From assembly GCF_010548375.1 (NCBI RefSeq), contig NZ_JAAGLY010000006.1, positions 372,001 to 436,000 on the forward strand: a stretch of DNA of 64,000 nt, in the 5' to 3' direction. The notes under the pieces are model-generated. The model worked only from the letters and a program-made list of their open reading frames with translations, was not told the DNA's origin and made no database searches. A program made the translations under genes and the position numbers. This document shows, piece by piece, positions 31,220-40,268 of the stretch; the first letter of the stretch is position 1; each line of letters begins with the position of its first letter. This DNA is from Streptomyces sp. SID13726 (lineage in GTDB: Bacteria > Actinomycetota > Actinomycetes > Streptomycetales > Streptomycetaceae).

Positions 31220-33454
31220 CTAGGGAGTCTCGCTCTCCGCGATGAGCCGCACCAGTTCGATGCGGGAGCGGATGCCCAACCGGGTGAAGACGCCCCGCAG
31301 ATGATGGTCGATGGTGCGTGGGCTGAGGGCCAGCCGGGCCGCGATCTCCCGGTTGGTGGCGCCCTCGGCGACCATGCGGGCGACCAGCAGTTGCTGTGCG
31401 GTGAGGCGCGCGGTGGGCTCCACGGCGTGGGTCGGTGCCGCCGGGGCGCCGAGGGCGCGGAGTTCGGCCCGGGCCTGGCCCGCGCAGTGCGGGGCACCGA
31501 AGTGCTCGAAGGCCTCCAGGGCGCTGTGGAGACGGTCGCGGGCCTCCGTGCGGTGCCGCAGCCGGCGCAGGGCGCTGCCGAACAGCAGCTCGGTGCGGGC
31601 GCGTTCGAAGTCCCGGGTGCCGTGCGCGTGCAGGTCGAGGGCCGTGCGGTAGTGCTCGACGGCCTCCTCACCGGGCGCCAGCAGGGCGCGGCAGCGGGCG
31701 CTGAGGGCCAGGTCGTCGGGGCTGCGGACGACGGTGGCCCAGCGGTGGTAGTCGGCGTGGGCGCCGCGCGCGATCCGGGTGTCGTCGGTGCGGACGGCCG
31801 CCTCGACGTAGTGCGGGGTGGCCAGGTGCCGTATCGCCCGGTGGCCGTGGCCGGGGCCGAACCCGGCGAGGGCCCGCAGCCGGGCCGCCGCGCCCGCGAA
31901 GCGGCCGTGGGTGAGGTCGAGGAAGGCCAGCGCCCACTGGGCGAGCGCGGCGGGCAGACCGAGACCCCGGGCGAGGGCGTACGAGCGTGCGGCGGCGGCG
32001 CGTTCACGCCAGACGTCGGCGTCGCCCGTGATCGCGGCGAACATGGCGAGGGCGGCCTGGAGATGGCAGGCCCCGTTGTCCTGGCCGGTGGCGTACGCCT
32101 GGTGCAGGGCATCCGTCGCGGCGGTCTGGCCCGCCCGGGGGCGACCGGTCCAGAAGTCGGCGTAGGCGCGGAACTCCATGGCCTGCGGCACGAGGGCGGT
32201 GGTGCCCCGGGCGTGCGCGGAGGCGACGGCCCGGAGGGTCGCGGTGGCGGCGCGGGTGTGGTCGCCGAGCATCAGGGCGGCGATGCCCGCGTGCACGAGG
32301 AGGCTGGGGTCGCCGCCGGGGCCGCAGCGTCCGGCCGCCGCCTGGAGGAGGTCGCGCGCGTCCTCGTACCGCCCCTCGAAGGCGGCAGCGAGTCCGCCGA
32401 GCGTGCCGGGCGCGGTGATGCCGAGTCGTCCGGCGACCCGGGCGGCCTCGCGGCAGCGGCGCAGGTCGCCGGTGTAGATCGCGGCCTCGGTGGCTCGGGC
32501 GAGGAGATGGGACGCCGGGTCGAAGGACACCTCATGGTCACCAGGTGTCTCGTCCACCTCTGGAGAATCGTTCCCTCTCGTGGGTCTCGCGCGTTGTGCC
32601 GCCGCGCCCAGGAGCGCGTCGAAGGACTCGGTGGCGTTGCCCGCGCGCAGGGCGAACAGGCCCGCGAGGGCGTCGTCGGCGGCGCCGTCGGCCGCTAGGC
32701 GGCGGGCCCGGTCGCCGTCGCCCGCCTGCCAGGCGTCGGAGGCGGCACGTGTCACCAGCCGGGACCGCTCGGGCGGATCCGGACAGAGCGCCGCGGCACG
32801 CTCCAGCAGCCCCCGGGCCAGGGCGAGTTGGCCGGTGCGGCGGGCCTTGTCCGCGGAGCCGCGCAGCTCCGCGGAGAGCCGTCCGCTGGGCCCGAGCGCG
32901 CCCGCGCCGCGATGCCAGGAGCGACGCGCGGTCTCGCCCTCGCCGTGCAGCACGCGGGCCAGCAGCCGGTGGACGTCACGGCGGTCGGCCGGGGAGCCGG
33001 ACTCGTAGGCGGCGATCCTCGTCCAGGCGTCCCGGAAGACGACCCCTCCGGCCCCCGAGTGCGCCACGCCGGCCGACTCGGCGGTCTCCAGCGGGCGGGT
33101 GTCGAGGCGGGCGGCGGTGACGGCGCGGTGGAAGGCGTGGGTGGCGACCGGGTACTGGTCGGCCGCCGCGAGCAGCAGGAGCAGGCGGGTGTCGTCGGGC
33201 AGGGCCCGGATCTCCGCGCGTAGCGCGCGCAGCAGTCCGGGGGCTAGGTCGACGGGCTCGGTGGGGAGCGGGTCCAGACCGGCCGACTGGCGGTCCGTCA
33301 GCAGCGTCACGAGTTCGGCGGCGGCGCGCGGATCGCCGTAAACGGAATGCAGCAGCCGCACCCTGACGCCCTCGGGAAGCGCCGAGATCACGCGCCTCGG
33401 TGGCGAAGTGCGGGTCTGATGCGGAGGGTTCACCGGAGTCACCACACCACTCAC
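31220..33454 (-). CDS. Large LuxR-family regulator (LAL-like, no visible NTPase motif)
   Basis: The 744-residue product ends with a clear LuxR/GerE HTH (LTAQQLLVARMVAEGATNRE, IAARLALSPRTIDHHLRGVF, residues 680-738). The middle is a long helical, TPR-like stretch. Typical LAL regulators start with a Walker A loop; here the N terminus begins at what looks like the region after it (LLLLLAAADQYPVATHAF, ARVLHGEGETARR), with no GxxGxGK. It is either an evolutionarily shortened LAL or its P-loop is lost. It is divergent from a secreted lipase; in S. exfoliatus lipA is controlled by a LuxR-type activator, so control of that lipase is a reasonable inference. The start GTG 33454 is uncertain. Confidence 0.8.
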   Translation of the reverse strand: MSGVVTPVNPPHQTRTSPPRRVISALPEGVRVRLLHSVYGDPRAAAELVTLLTDRQSAGLDPLPTEPVDLAPGLLRALRAEIRALPDDTRLLLLLAAADQYPVATHAFHRAVTAARLDTRPLETAESAGVAHSGAGGVVFRDAWTRIAAYESGSPADRRDVHRLLARVLHGEGETARRSWHRGAGALGPSGRLSAELRGSADKARRTGQLALARGLLERAAALCPDPPERSRLVTRAASDAWQAGDGDRARRLAADGAADDALAGLFALRAGNATESFDALLGAAAQRARPTRGNDSPEVDETPGDHEVSFDPASHLLARATEAAIYTGDLRRCREAARVAGRLGITAPGTLGGLAAAFEGRYEDARDLLQAAAGRCGPGGDPSLLVHAGIAALMLGDHTRAATATLRAVASAHARGTTALVPQAMEFRAYADFWTGRPRAGQTAATDALHQAYATGQDNGACHLQAALAMFAAITGDADVWRERAAAARSYALARGLGLPAALAQWALAFLDLTHGRFAGAAARLRALAGFGPGHGHRAIRHLATPHYVEAAVRTDDTRIARGAHADYHRWATVVRSPDDLALSARCRALLAPGEEAVEHYRTALDLHAHGTRDFERARTELLFGSALRRLRHRTEARDRLHSALEAFEHFGAPHCAGQARAELRALGAPAAPTHAVEPTARLTAQQLLVARMVAEGATNREIAARLALSPRTIDHHLRGVFTRLGIRSRIELVRLIAESETP

Positions 33455-33485
33455 GTTACTGGCGAGTTAATTGACCCGTAAAGAC

Positions 33486-33499
33486 CGGCGATTTCGCCG
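33486..33499. promoter_or_regulatory. Perfect dyad between luxR-like gene and lipase
   Basis: CGGCGA-TT-TCGCCG is a perfect inverted repeat 61 bases before the lipase ATG and 31 bases before the divergent regulator start. A LuxR dimer could bind such a site. TTGACC occurs just upstream at 33471-33476 but without a clear -10. Confidence 0.35.
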
Positions 33500-33560
33500 A
33501 TGCGGCGCGCGTAGACCCGCGCTGACACTCCTGGCAACCCCACCCGTTTCAGGAGGCATC

Positions 33561-34247
33561 ATGCAGCGCTTCGGGCGTCGCATCGCCGCGGCCGCCTCGG
33601 CCGTGGTCACTTCTCTCCTTCTGTCACTCTCCTTCGCCGCGGTCCCCGCTCACGCGGCGACCCACAACCCGATCGTGTTCGTGCACGGCCTGAGCAGCGA
33701 TTCGAGCAGCTGGGACGACTGGATCGCCGACTTCAAGGCGGACGGCTACAGCGCGTCCGAGCTGGACGCCTGGTCGTACAGCTGGTCCCAGTCGAACGTG
33801 ACCACCGCCCAGCAGCTGGCCACCGAGGTCCAGCGGGTCCTCAAGGCGACCGGCGCCTCGAAGGTCGACCTGGTCACCCACTCGATGGGTGCGCTGAGCG
33901 CCCGCTACTACCTGAAGAACCTCGGCGGGACGTCGTACGTGGACGACTTCGTCTCGGCCGCGGGCGTCAACCACGGTACGACCACCGCCTCTTGGTGCTC
34001 CTGGCTGTACACCTCGTGCGCGGAGATGTACACCGGCAGCTCATTCCTCACGGCCCTCAACTCCGGCGACGAGACCCCCGGCAGCGTGGCGTACGCCAGC
34101 TACTGGTCCAACTGCGACGACGCGCTGACCCCGGACACCACGGCGATCCTGAGCGGTGCGACCAATGTCGAGGTCGGGTGCATCTCGCACACCGACATGA
34201 ACAACGACTACGGCGTCTACGAGCAGGTGCGCGACTTCGTGCAGTAG
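33561..34247 (+). CDS. Secreted triacylglycerol lipase (LipA/EstA family)
   Basis: This 228-residue exported alpha/beta hydrolase has a signal peptide (MQRFGRRIAAAASAV, cleavage near AHA-A, about residue 31). The mature enzyme starts HNPIVFVHGLSSDSSSWDDW (oxyanion hole), has nucleophile Ser in VTHSMGALSARYY, a likely Asp in the DALTPDTTAIL segment and His in GCISHTDMNND. Small size and lack of a lid match Bacillus LipA-like lipases. AGGAGG precedes ATG 33561, and an in-frame upstream start at 33471 is rejected because it would precede the signal peptide. It is divergent from the LuxR-type regulator. Confidence 0.9.
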   Translation: MQRFGRRIAAAASAVVTSLLLSLSFAAVPAHAATHNPIVFVHGLSSDSSSWDDWIADFKADGYSASELDAWSYSWSQSNVTTAQQLATEVQRVLKATGASKVDLVTHSMGALSARYYLKNLGGTSYVDDFVSAAGVNHGTTTASWCSWLYTSCAEMYTGSSFLTALNSGDETPGSVAYASYWSNCDDALTPDTTAILSGATNVEVGCISHTDMNNDYGVYEQVRDFVQ

Positions 34248-34319
34248 GCGGCAGCGGGGGTGCGACGGGGTCCCTCGGGGGACAATCGCAGTGAGGCACG
34301 TCCTGTGAGGGAGGCTGCC

Positions 34320-35009
34320 ATGGCGCTGCGGTCCGCCGGTTCCGGCAAGGTGTCCCGGGACCCCGTCCACCATCCGCTGTTCGCCCGGTACTACGCCCGG
34401 GTCAGTGTCGCCGCCGAGACCCGGATGGGCATGGCCGGGGTGCGCGAGCGGCTGCTCGCCGGGCTGTCCGGGCGGGTGATCGAGATCGGCGCGGGCAACG
34501 GTCTGAACTTCTCTCACTATCCGGGCACGGTCTCCGAGGTCGTGGCCATCGAACCGGAGCGCGGGCTGCGGCAGTTGGCGGTGGAGTCCGCCCTGCGGTC
34601 CGAGGTGCCGGTCGACGTGGCGCCGGGGGCCGCCGAGGCGCTGCCGGTCAAGAGCGAGGCCTTCGACGCCGTGGTGATCTCGCTGGTGCTGTGCAGTGTG
34701 CGCGATGTGCCGCGGGCGCTCGGCGAGGCGCGCCGGGTGCTGCGGCCCGGCGGGGTCGTGCGGTTCTTCGAGCACGGCAGCGGCGGCGGCCCGGCGATGC
34801 GGTTCACCCAGCGCGCCCTGGACCGCACGGTGTGGCCCCCGCTGAACGGCGGCTGCCATCTGGGCCGGGACCCGGTCGCCGCGCTGCGGGACGCCGGGCT
34901 CGAACTCGGCCCCTACCGGCGGGTGTTGATGCCGGAGAAGGGGCCGACGCTGCCTACGTCCTTCTGTGTCCTGGGCACCGCCTGGCGGCCGCCGCTCGAC
35001 GACCGCTGA
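34320..35009 (+). CDS. Class I SAM-dependent methyltransferase
   Basis: This 229-residue methyltransferase has SAM motif I VIEIGAGNGLNF (about residues 52-63), an acidic ribose-binding residue in VVAIEPERG, the VVISLVLCSVRD motif IV region and LGEARRVLRPGGVVRFFEH. It resembles the Methyltransf_11 proteins annotated METTL7/UbiE-like. Substrate unknown. Ribosome site GAGGGAGG precedes ATG 34320. Its gene is 72 bases after the lipase but has no evident functional tie to it. Confidence 0.85.
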   Translation: MALRSAGSGKVSRDPVHHPLFARYYARVSVAAETRMGMAGVRERLLAGLSGRVIEIGAGNGLNFSHYPGTVSEVVAIEPERGLRQLAVESALRSEVPVDVAPGAAEALPVKSEAFDAVVISLVLCSVRDVPRALGEARRVLRPGGVVRFFEHGSGGGPAMRFTQRALDRTVWPPLNGGCHLGRDPVAALRDAGLELGPYRRVLMPEKGPTLPTSFCVLGTAWRPPLDDR

Positions 35010-35384
35010 TCACAGCGTCCACTTCTTCAGCTCGCGCGCGATGTCGTGCACCGAGGCGTCGCCTTTCTTCGCCACCTTGGCGAGGTCGCGGACGAGTTCG
35101 GGCGAGGTGACAACCCTGAGGCCGCTCGCGACGAGGTAGGCGTAGCCGACGGCGCAGGCGAAGAGCGCGTTGGTGCGCTCCAACGCCGGGACGTGGATGA
35201 GGAGTTGCAGCAGTGCGGCGGCGCGCAGGTGCGGGCCGTCGTAGACGGGGATGTCGAATATCTCGGCCTCGTGCCGTGCCACGGCGGCGACGAGGGCGCC
35301 CCAGTCGGTTACCTGGGGATCGCCCGGGGTCTTCTGCTCGGCGAGCATGAGGAGCCAGGCGAGATCGATGTGCAGATCGCTCAA
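35010..35384 (-). CDS. Fic/Doc-like toxin with degenerate active-site motif
   Basis: The 124-residue product resembles death-on-curing (Doc) toxins of actinobacteria: helical, with DIPVYDGPHLRAAALLQLLI before and NALFACAVGYAYLVASG after the active loop. Canonical Fic/Doc proteins have HxFx(D/E)GNxR; here the loop reads HVPALERTNALF (His64-Arg70), keeping His and an ER pair but lacking the Gly-Asn anion-binding core. It may act on another substrate, bind nucleotide differently, or be inactive. It overlaps the upstream antitoxin by four bases (ATGA), the classic antitoxin-toxin arrangement. A PIN fold is less likely, since no acidic quartet is seen. Confidence 0.7.
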   Translation of the reverse strand: MSDLHIDLAWLLMLAEQKTPGDPQVTDWGALVAAVARHEAEIFDIPVYDGPHLRAAALLQLLIHVPALERTNALFACAVGYAYLVASGLRVVTSPELVRDLAKVAKKGDASVHDIARELKKWTL

Positions 35385-35614
35385 CGACCCTCGTGTTCCT
35401 TGCTCTCCTTGCCGAACTCCTCCGTGAAGACGGATTCGTACTGCTTCATGAAGTCGGCCGCGGCCTCGACGAAGGCCTGGCCGGCCTCTCCGGTGTCTTT
35501 CATGACCAGTTCCTCGATGTAGCGGTTGACGCTGACGCCTCGGGCGAGGGCACGTTCACGGGCGGCACGGGCGGTGCCCTCGTCCACCCGCACGTTCAAC
35601 TGGGTCTTCGCCAT
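35381..35614 (-). CDS. Ribbon-helix-helix antitoxin
   Basis: This 77-residue protein has the RHH/Arc fold at residues 1-45: KTQLNVRVDEGTARAARERA for the strand and helix A, then GVSVNRYIEELV for helix B. The C-terminal half is acidic and likely contacts the toxin (FVEAAADFMKQYESVF). It starts six bases after a -10 hexamer (TAGCTT), so the operon mRNA should be leaderless. A palindrome in the promoter spacer is a probable autoregulatory site. Coupled to the Fic/Doc-like toxin by an ATGA overlap. Confidence 0.85.
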   Translation of the reverse strand: MAKTQLNVRVDEGTARAARERALARGVSVNRYIEELVMKDTGEAGQAFVEAAADFMKQYESVFTEEFGKESKEHEGR

Positions 35615-35620
35615 ACCTCG

Positions 35621-35650
35621 AAGCTAGCGCGGAAGTGCTAGCACCAGCAA
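35621..35650 (-). promoter_or_regulatory. Promoter and operator of the toxin-antitoxin operon
   Basis: On the minus strand TTGCTG (35650-35645) and TAGCTT (35626-35621) are 18 bp apart. The 10-bp perfect palindrome GTGCTAGCAC (35635-35644) lies in the spacer next to the -35, where an RHH antitoxin would block polymerase. A second GCTA core follows at the -10. Confidence 0.65.
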
Positions 35651-35794
35651 GAGGGGGTTTCGGGCCCGGCCCCGCCGGGGTGGGGGCCGTCAGGTGCCCC
35701 TTACACGAGCATCAGGGGCCCAACCTGGGGTGGAGACCGCCTCGACCGCAAGAGGGATATCGAGTGTGGGCCGGATCACATTACCCTCGGCCTC

Positions 35795-36598
35795 ATGGCA
35801 ACTGCTGCGGAGGACGCCCCAGGCACCGCTTCGGCCGACCGGATCGCGGCCCGCGCCCGCGGTCTGACCAAGGCGTACGGCTCGGGCGAGACGGCCGTGC
35901 TCGCCCTGGACTCGGTGGACGTGGCCATCGCCCGCGGCCGCTTCACCGCGATCATGGGGCCGTCCGGCTCGGGGAAGTCCACGATGATGCACTGTCTGGC
36001 CGGGCTCGACTCGGTCTCGGCGGGGCAGGTGTGGCTCGGCGACACCGAGATCACAGGGCTGAAGGAGCGCGAGCTGACGCGGCTGCGCAGGGACCGGATC
36101 GGCTTCATGTTCCAGTCGTTCAACCTGATTCCGACGCTGAACGCGGCCGAGAACATCACCCTGCCCATGGACATCGCGGGCAAGAAGCCCGACGAGAAGT
36201 GGCTGGACCAGGTCATCGACACACTGGGGCTGCGGGACCGGCTCAAGCACCGGCCCTCCCAGCTGTCCGGCGGTCAGCAGCAGCGGGTCGCCTGTGCGCG
36301 TGCGCTGGCCTCCCGCCCCGAGCTGATCTTCGCCGACGAACCGACCGGCAACCTCGACTCGCGCGCGGGCCTCGAAGTGCTCGGCTTTCTGCGCGAGGCC
36401 GTCGACCAGCTCGGGCAGACCGTCGTCATGGTCACCCACGACCCGGGCGCCGCCGCCCACTCCGACCTGGTGCTCTTCCTCGGGGACGGGCGGATCGTGG
36501 ACGAGATGGAGCGGCCCACGGCGGAGGCGGTGCTGGAGCGGATGAAGCGATTCGACGTGATCCGCGGCCAGTTCGACGCCGGTCCCGACGAAGGATGA
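35795..36598 (+). CDS. ABC transporter ATP-binding protein (MacB/LolD type)
   Basis: This 267-residue ATPase has Walker A GPSGSGKST, Q-loop FMFQSFNLIP, signature LSGGQQQRVACARAL, Walker B LIFADEPTGNLDS and H-loop VMVTHDPG. The LDS after Walker B and short length place it in the MacB/LolD/FtsE group that works with FtsX-like permeases by mechanotransmission rather than bulk transport. The permease follows four bases after the stop. No regulator or sensor is adjacent. The ATG gives an N-terminal extension of about 25 residues before the fold. Confidence 0.93.
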   Translation: MATAAEDAPGTASADRIAARARGLTKAYGSGETAVLALDSVDVAIARGRFTAIMGPSGSGKSTMMHCLAGLDSVSAGQVWLGDTEITGLKERELTRLRRDRIGFMFQSFNLIPTLNAAENITLPMDIAGKKPDEKWLDQVIDTLGLRDRLKHRPSQLSGGQQQRVACARALASRPELIFADEPTGNLDSRAGLEVLGFLREAVDQLGQTVVMVTHDPGAAAHSDLVLFLGDGRIVDEMERPTAEAVLERMKRFDVIRGQFDAGPDEG

Positions 36599-36602
36599 CC
36601 CC

Positions 36603-39170
36603 GTGCTGAAGGCGACGCTCCGCAGTTTCCTCGCCCACAAGGGGCGGCTGCTGCTCTCCGCGCTGGCCGTGGTCCTGTCCGTCGCCTTCGTCTCGGGCAG
36701 CCTGATCTTCTCCGACACCCTCAGCCGCACCTTCGACCGGCTCTTCGCCTCCACCGCGCCCGACCTCACCGTCAGCCCCAAGGAGGACCTGAGCGAGGCC
36801 ATCCCCTCCGGTACGACGGCCACCCTGCCGGCCGCGCTCGCGGACCGGGTGGCCCGGGTCGACGGGGTCGCCGCCGCGCGCTTCGACGCCGAGGACGACG
36901 GCATCACCGTCGCCGACTCCGAGAACGAGTCCGTGGGCCCGACCACCGGCGCCCCCACCATCGGCACCGACTGGAACCCCACCTCGCGCAGTCCCGTGAA
37001 GCTCACCTCCGGCCACGCCCCGCACGGCGCGAACGAGGCCCTGCTCGACTCGGAGACCGCCGACCGCAAGGACCTGCGGATCGGCGACCCGCTCACGGTG
37101 ATCGCCGGGCCGGGTTCGTTCAAGGTGCGGATCGTCGGCATCGTCACCTTCACCACCACCAACCCCGGCGCCACCCTGCTGTTCCTCGACCCGCCGACGG
37201 CACAGACCAAGCTGCTCGGCTCCCCGCGGGCCGCCACCAGCATCTCCGTCGACGCCGCCGAGGGCGTCAGCAACGACCAGCTCAAGGAGCGGGTGGCCGC
37301 CGCGCTCGGCACGGGCACCTACGAGTACCGGACCGCCGACGAGCAGGCGAAGTCGGACGTCGATCAACTCGGCGGATTCCTCGACGTGATCAAGTACGTC
37401 ATGCTCGGTTTCGCGGGCATCGCCGTCCTGGTCGGGGTCTTCCTGATCGTCAACACCTTCTCGATGCTGATCGCCCAACGCACCCGCGAACTGGGCCTGT
37501 TGCGCGCTCTCGGCGCCGACCGCCGCCAGGTCCGCCGTTCGGTGCTCACCGAGGCGACCCTGCTCGGCCTGGTCGCCTCCACGGTCGGGCTCGGCACCGG
37601 CATCGGCCTCGCGGTCGGGCTCATCGCGCTGATGAACGCCATCGGCATGAACATCAACACCGGTGAGATGGTGGTCGGTTGGGGTACGCCCGTCGCGGCG
37701 TACGTCGTCGGCGTGGGCGTCACCTTCGTCGCGGCCTATCTCCCGGCCAGGCGGGCGGCGGGCGTCTCCCCGATGGCGGCCCTCGCGGACGCCGAGATCG
37801 CCGGGATCGGACGGCCGCTCAAGGTACGGGCGATCGTGGGCGGCCTGGTCGGGGCGGCGGGCGTGGCCGCGCTCGCCGGATGCACGGTGGCCTCGCGAAC
37901 GGCGTCGGCGGCCTCGCTGCTGGGCCTCGGGGTCGTACTGACCCTCCTCGCGACCGTGATCGCGGGCCCGCTGCTGGTGCGGCCGGTGATCCGGGTGCTG
38001 GGCGGCGCCTTCCCCGCCCTCTTCGGCTCGATCGGGCGGATGAGCCAGCGCAACGCCCTGCGCAACCCCCGCCGCACCGGCGCCACCGCGGCCGCGCTCA
38101 TGGTCGGACTCGCCCTGGTCGGCGGGATGTCGGTGGCGAGCGCGTCCATGTCCAAGTCGTTCGACGAGCAGATCGACAAGACGCTGGGCGCCGACTTCGT
38201 CGTGCAGAACGCCAACTTCATGCCGTTCCCGCAGGAGATCACGGACGCGGTCCGCGGGACCGAGGGCGCCGGGACCGTCGTACGGTCGAGGTTCGCGCCC
38301 GTCGCCGTACGGCTGCCGGACGGCGACCGGGTCGAGACGACGGCGGCGGGGTACGACCCGCGGCTGGACGAGGTCGCGCACATCGCCTACGCGCAGGGAG
38401 ACACAGCGGCGGCGCTGACGTCCGGGCGGCTGGCCATGGACCTGGACTTCGCCCGCGACCACGACGTGAGGGTCGGCGGCACGATCCCCGTCGAGTTCCA
38501 GGGCGGGCGCCGCACCGAGCTGACCGTGGGCGCCCTCACCGACCAGGACTCGGCGGACGGGTTCGGCACGCAGGGCGGGATCTACTTCGGCCTTTCCACG
38601 CTGGAGCGGTTCGCGCCCGGCGGTCAGGACTCCGTGCTGTACGTGAACACCGCGTCCGGCACGAGCCCGGACGCCCTGCGCGCGGCGCTGGAGCAGGCCC
38701 TCGACCCGTATCCGCAGGTCCAGGTGCGCGATCTCGCCGACTACAAGGACCTGGTCCACGACCAGATCGCCGTCCTGCTCTACCTGGTGTACGCGCTGCT
38801 CGGGCTCGCGATCGTCATCGCGGTGCTGGGGGTCGTCAACACCCTTGCCCTGTCGGTCGTGGAGCGCACCCGGGAGATCGGGCTGCTGCGCGCCATCGGG
38901 CTCGCCCGGCGTCAACTGCGGCGGATGATACGGCTGGAGTCGGTGGTGATCGCGGTGTTCGGCGCGGTCCTCGGGCTCGCACTGGGGCTGGTGTGGGGCG
39001 TGTGCACCCAACGGGTGCTGGCGTTGCAGGGCATGAACGCGCTGGCCATCCCCTGGACGACGATCGTCGCGGTCGTCGTCGGCTCGGCGGTGGTGGGCAT
39101 CGTGGCGGCACTGCTGCCGGCGCTGCGCGCCTCGCGCATGAACGTACTGGCGGCGATCGCGCACGAGTGA
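36603..39170 (+). CDS. FtsX-like ABC permease, two permease domains fused
   Basis: This 855-residue permease partners the preceding ATPase. A first helix (about 15-38) leads to a MacB periplasmic-core-like domain (45-240), then an FtsX domain (260-390: VFLIVNTFSMLIAQRTRELG, LLRALGADRRQVRRSVL), two central helices, a second extracytoplasmic domain (500-720) and a C-terminal FtsX domain (730-850: ALSVVERTREIGLLRAIGLA). This ten-helix double layout is standard for actinobacterial exporters of this class. Start GTG 36603. Substrate unknown; such pairs commonly export lipoproteins, peptides or antibiotics. Confidence 0.92.
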   Translation: MLKATLRSFLAHKGRLLLSALAVVLSVAFVSGSLIFSDTLSRTFDRLFASTAPDLTVSPKEDLSEAIPSGTTATLPAALADRVARVDGVAAARFDAEDDGITVADSENESVGPTTGAPTIGTDWNPTSRSPVKLTSGHAPHGANEALLDSETADRKDLRIGDPLTVIAGPGSFKVRIVGIVTFTTTNPGATLLFLDPPTAQTKLLGSPRAATSISVDAAEGVSNDQLKERVAAALGTGTYEYRTADEQAKSDVDQLGGFLDVIKYVMLGFAGIAVLVGVFLIVNTFSMLIAQRTRELGLLRALGADRRQVRRSVLTEATLLGLVASTVGLGTGIGLAVGLIALMNAIGMNINTGEMVVGWGTPVAAYVVGVGVTFVAAYLPARRAAGVSPMAALADAEIAGIGRPLKVRAIVGGLVGAAGVAALAGCTVASRTASAASLLGLGVVLTLLATVIAGPLLVRPVIRVLGGAFPALFGSIGRMSQRNALRNPRRTGATAAALMVGLALVGGMSVASASMSKSFDEQIDKTLGADFVVQNANFMPFPQEITDAVRGTEGAGTVVRSRFAPVAVRLPDGDRVETTAAGYDPRLDEVAHIAYAQGDTAAALTSGRLAMDLDFARDHDVRVGGTIPVEFQGGRRTELTVGALTDQDSADGFGTQGGIYFGLSTLERFAPGGQDSVLYVNTASGTSPDALRAALEQALDPYPQVQVRDLADYKDLVHDQIAVLLYLVYALLGLAIVIAVLGVVNTLALSVVERTREIGLLRAIGLARRQLRRMIRLESVVIAVFGAVLGLALGLVWGVCTQRVLALQGMNALAIPWTTIVAVVVGSAVVGIVAALLPALRASRMNVLAAIAHE

Positions 39171-39189
39171 GGCGGTCGCGGGGCGGGCA

Positions 39190-39300
39190 ACCGGGGCAGA
39201 TAACTGAGGCAGACAACTGGGGCCGACAGCCCAACAGCCGGGACCGACAGCCCCACAACCGGGACGGACGACCCGACAACCGGGTCGGACAGCCCAAGTC
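39190..39300. repeat. Intergenic tandem repeat, about 21-bp unit
   Basis: Units of the type CCGACAGCCCAACAGCCGGGA recur at 39223, 39244 and 39264-39265, with a partial copy at 39285; looser copies (GGCAGACAACTGGG) lie upstream. It fills the gap between the permease stop and the next gene, with no conserved coding sequence. Confidence 0.7.
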
Positions 39301-39321
39301 GCCTGTTGCCGAGGAGAGTTC

Positions 39322-40212
39322 ATGCCACGCCCGTTTCGCTTCGCCGTCAACCTGACCGCCGCCTCCACCGGGGAGGAATGGCGCGCCAAATGCCGTCGGG
39401 CCGAGGAACTCGGTTACGACGTGATCCTGGTCCCCGACCATCTCGGCAAGGTCGCGCCCTTCCCGGCACTGGTAGCGGCGGCGGAGGTCACCGAACGCCC
39501 GCGCCTCGGGACGTTCGTCCTCAACGCGGGTTTCTGGAACCCGGCGTTGCTCGCCCGCGAGGTGGCCACCGTGGACACGCTCACCGGCGGACGCCTCGAA
39601 CTCGGCCTGGGCACGGGCTATGTGAGGTCCGAGCACGACGACGCCGGACTGCCCTTCGGCTCGCCGGGCGAACGGGTCGGCCATCTTCGGCGCACGGTCG
39701 AGGAGTTGGGGCGGCTGCTGGCCTCCGAGGACCATGTCCCGCAGCCGGTGCAGCGGCCGCGGGTGCCCCTGCTGATCGGCGGCATCGGCAACCGGATGCT
39801 CCGGCTGACCGCCGAGCACGCCGACATCGCGGCCTTCACCGGGGCCACCCTGGTGCCGGGCAGCACGACCGGCAAGCTGACGCCGGTCACCGCGGAGCAG
39901 CTCGACGAGCGGGTCGCGCACTACCTGCGGCTGGCCGAGGGCCGCAAGGAACCGGCCGAGCTGAACCTGCTCATCCAGACGGTGGTCGTCACCGACGACC
40001 GCGAGGCGGTCGCCACGCCCTTCCTGCACCGGCTGCCGGACCTGACCCTCCAGGAGGCGCTGGACCTGCCCATCATGCTGATCGGCACGGTGCCGGAACT
40101 CGTCACGCAGGTGCTGGCCCAGCGCGAGCGGTACGGCTTCTCGTACCTGACGGTGCTGGAGGCGTCCATGGAGGCGTTCGCACCGGTCCTGGCGGAGCTG
40201 CGCGGCCGGTGA
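39322..40212 (+). CDS. LLM-class F420-dependent oxidoreductase
   Basis: This 296-residue flavin/F420-binding TIM-barrel protein of the luciferase-like monooxygenase family has ELGYDVILVPDHLG, GTFVLNAGFWNP, TGGRLELGLGTGYV and PLLIGGIGNRMLRLTA in family order. In actinomycetes such proteins usually use coenzyme F420 rather than FMN. Substrate unknown. GAGGAGA precedes ATG 39322. It is flanked by a repeat array and a GNAT gene with no clear functional link. Confidence 0.88.
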   Translation: MPRPFRFAVNLTAASTGEEWRAKCRRAEELGYDVILVPDHLGKVAPFPALVAAAEVTERPRLGTFVLNAGFWNPALLAREVATVDTLTGGRLELGLGTGYVRSEHDDAGLPFGSPGERVGHLRRTVEELGRLLASEDHVPQPVQRPRVPLLIGGIGNRMLRLTAEHADIAAFTGATLVPGSTTGKLTPVTAEQLDERVAHYLRLAEGRKEPAELNLLIQTVVVTDDREAVATPFLHRLPDLTLQEALDLPIMLIGTVPELVTQVLAQRERYGFSYLTVLEASMEAFAPVLAELRGR

Positions 40213-40268
40213 CCGTCCGCACTGCGGAACGCCGGGCACGGGTCACGCGCGCGTGATGGGATCGCCGT

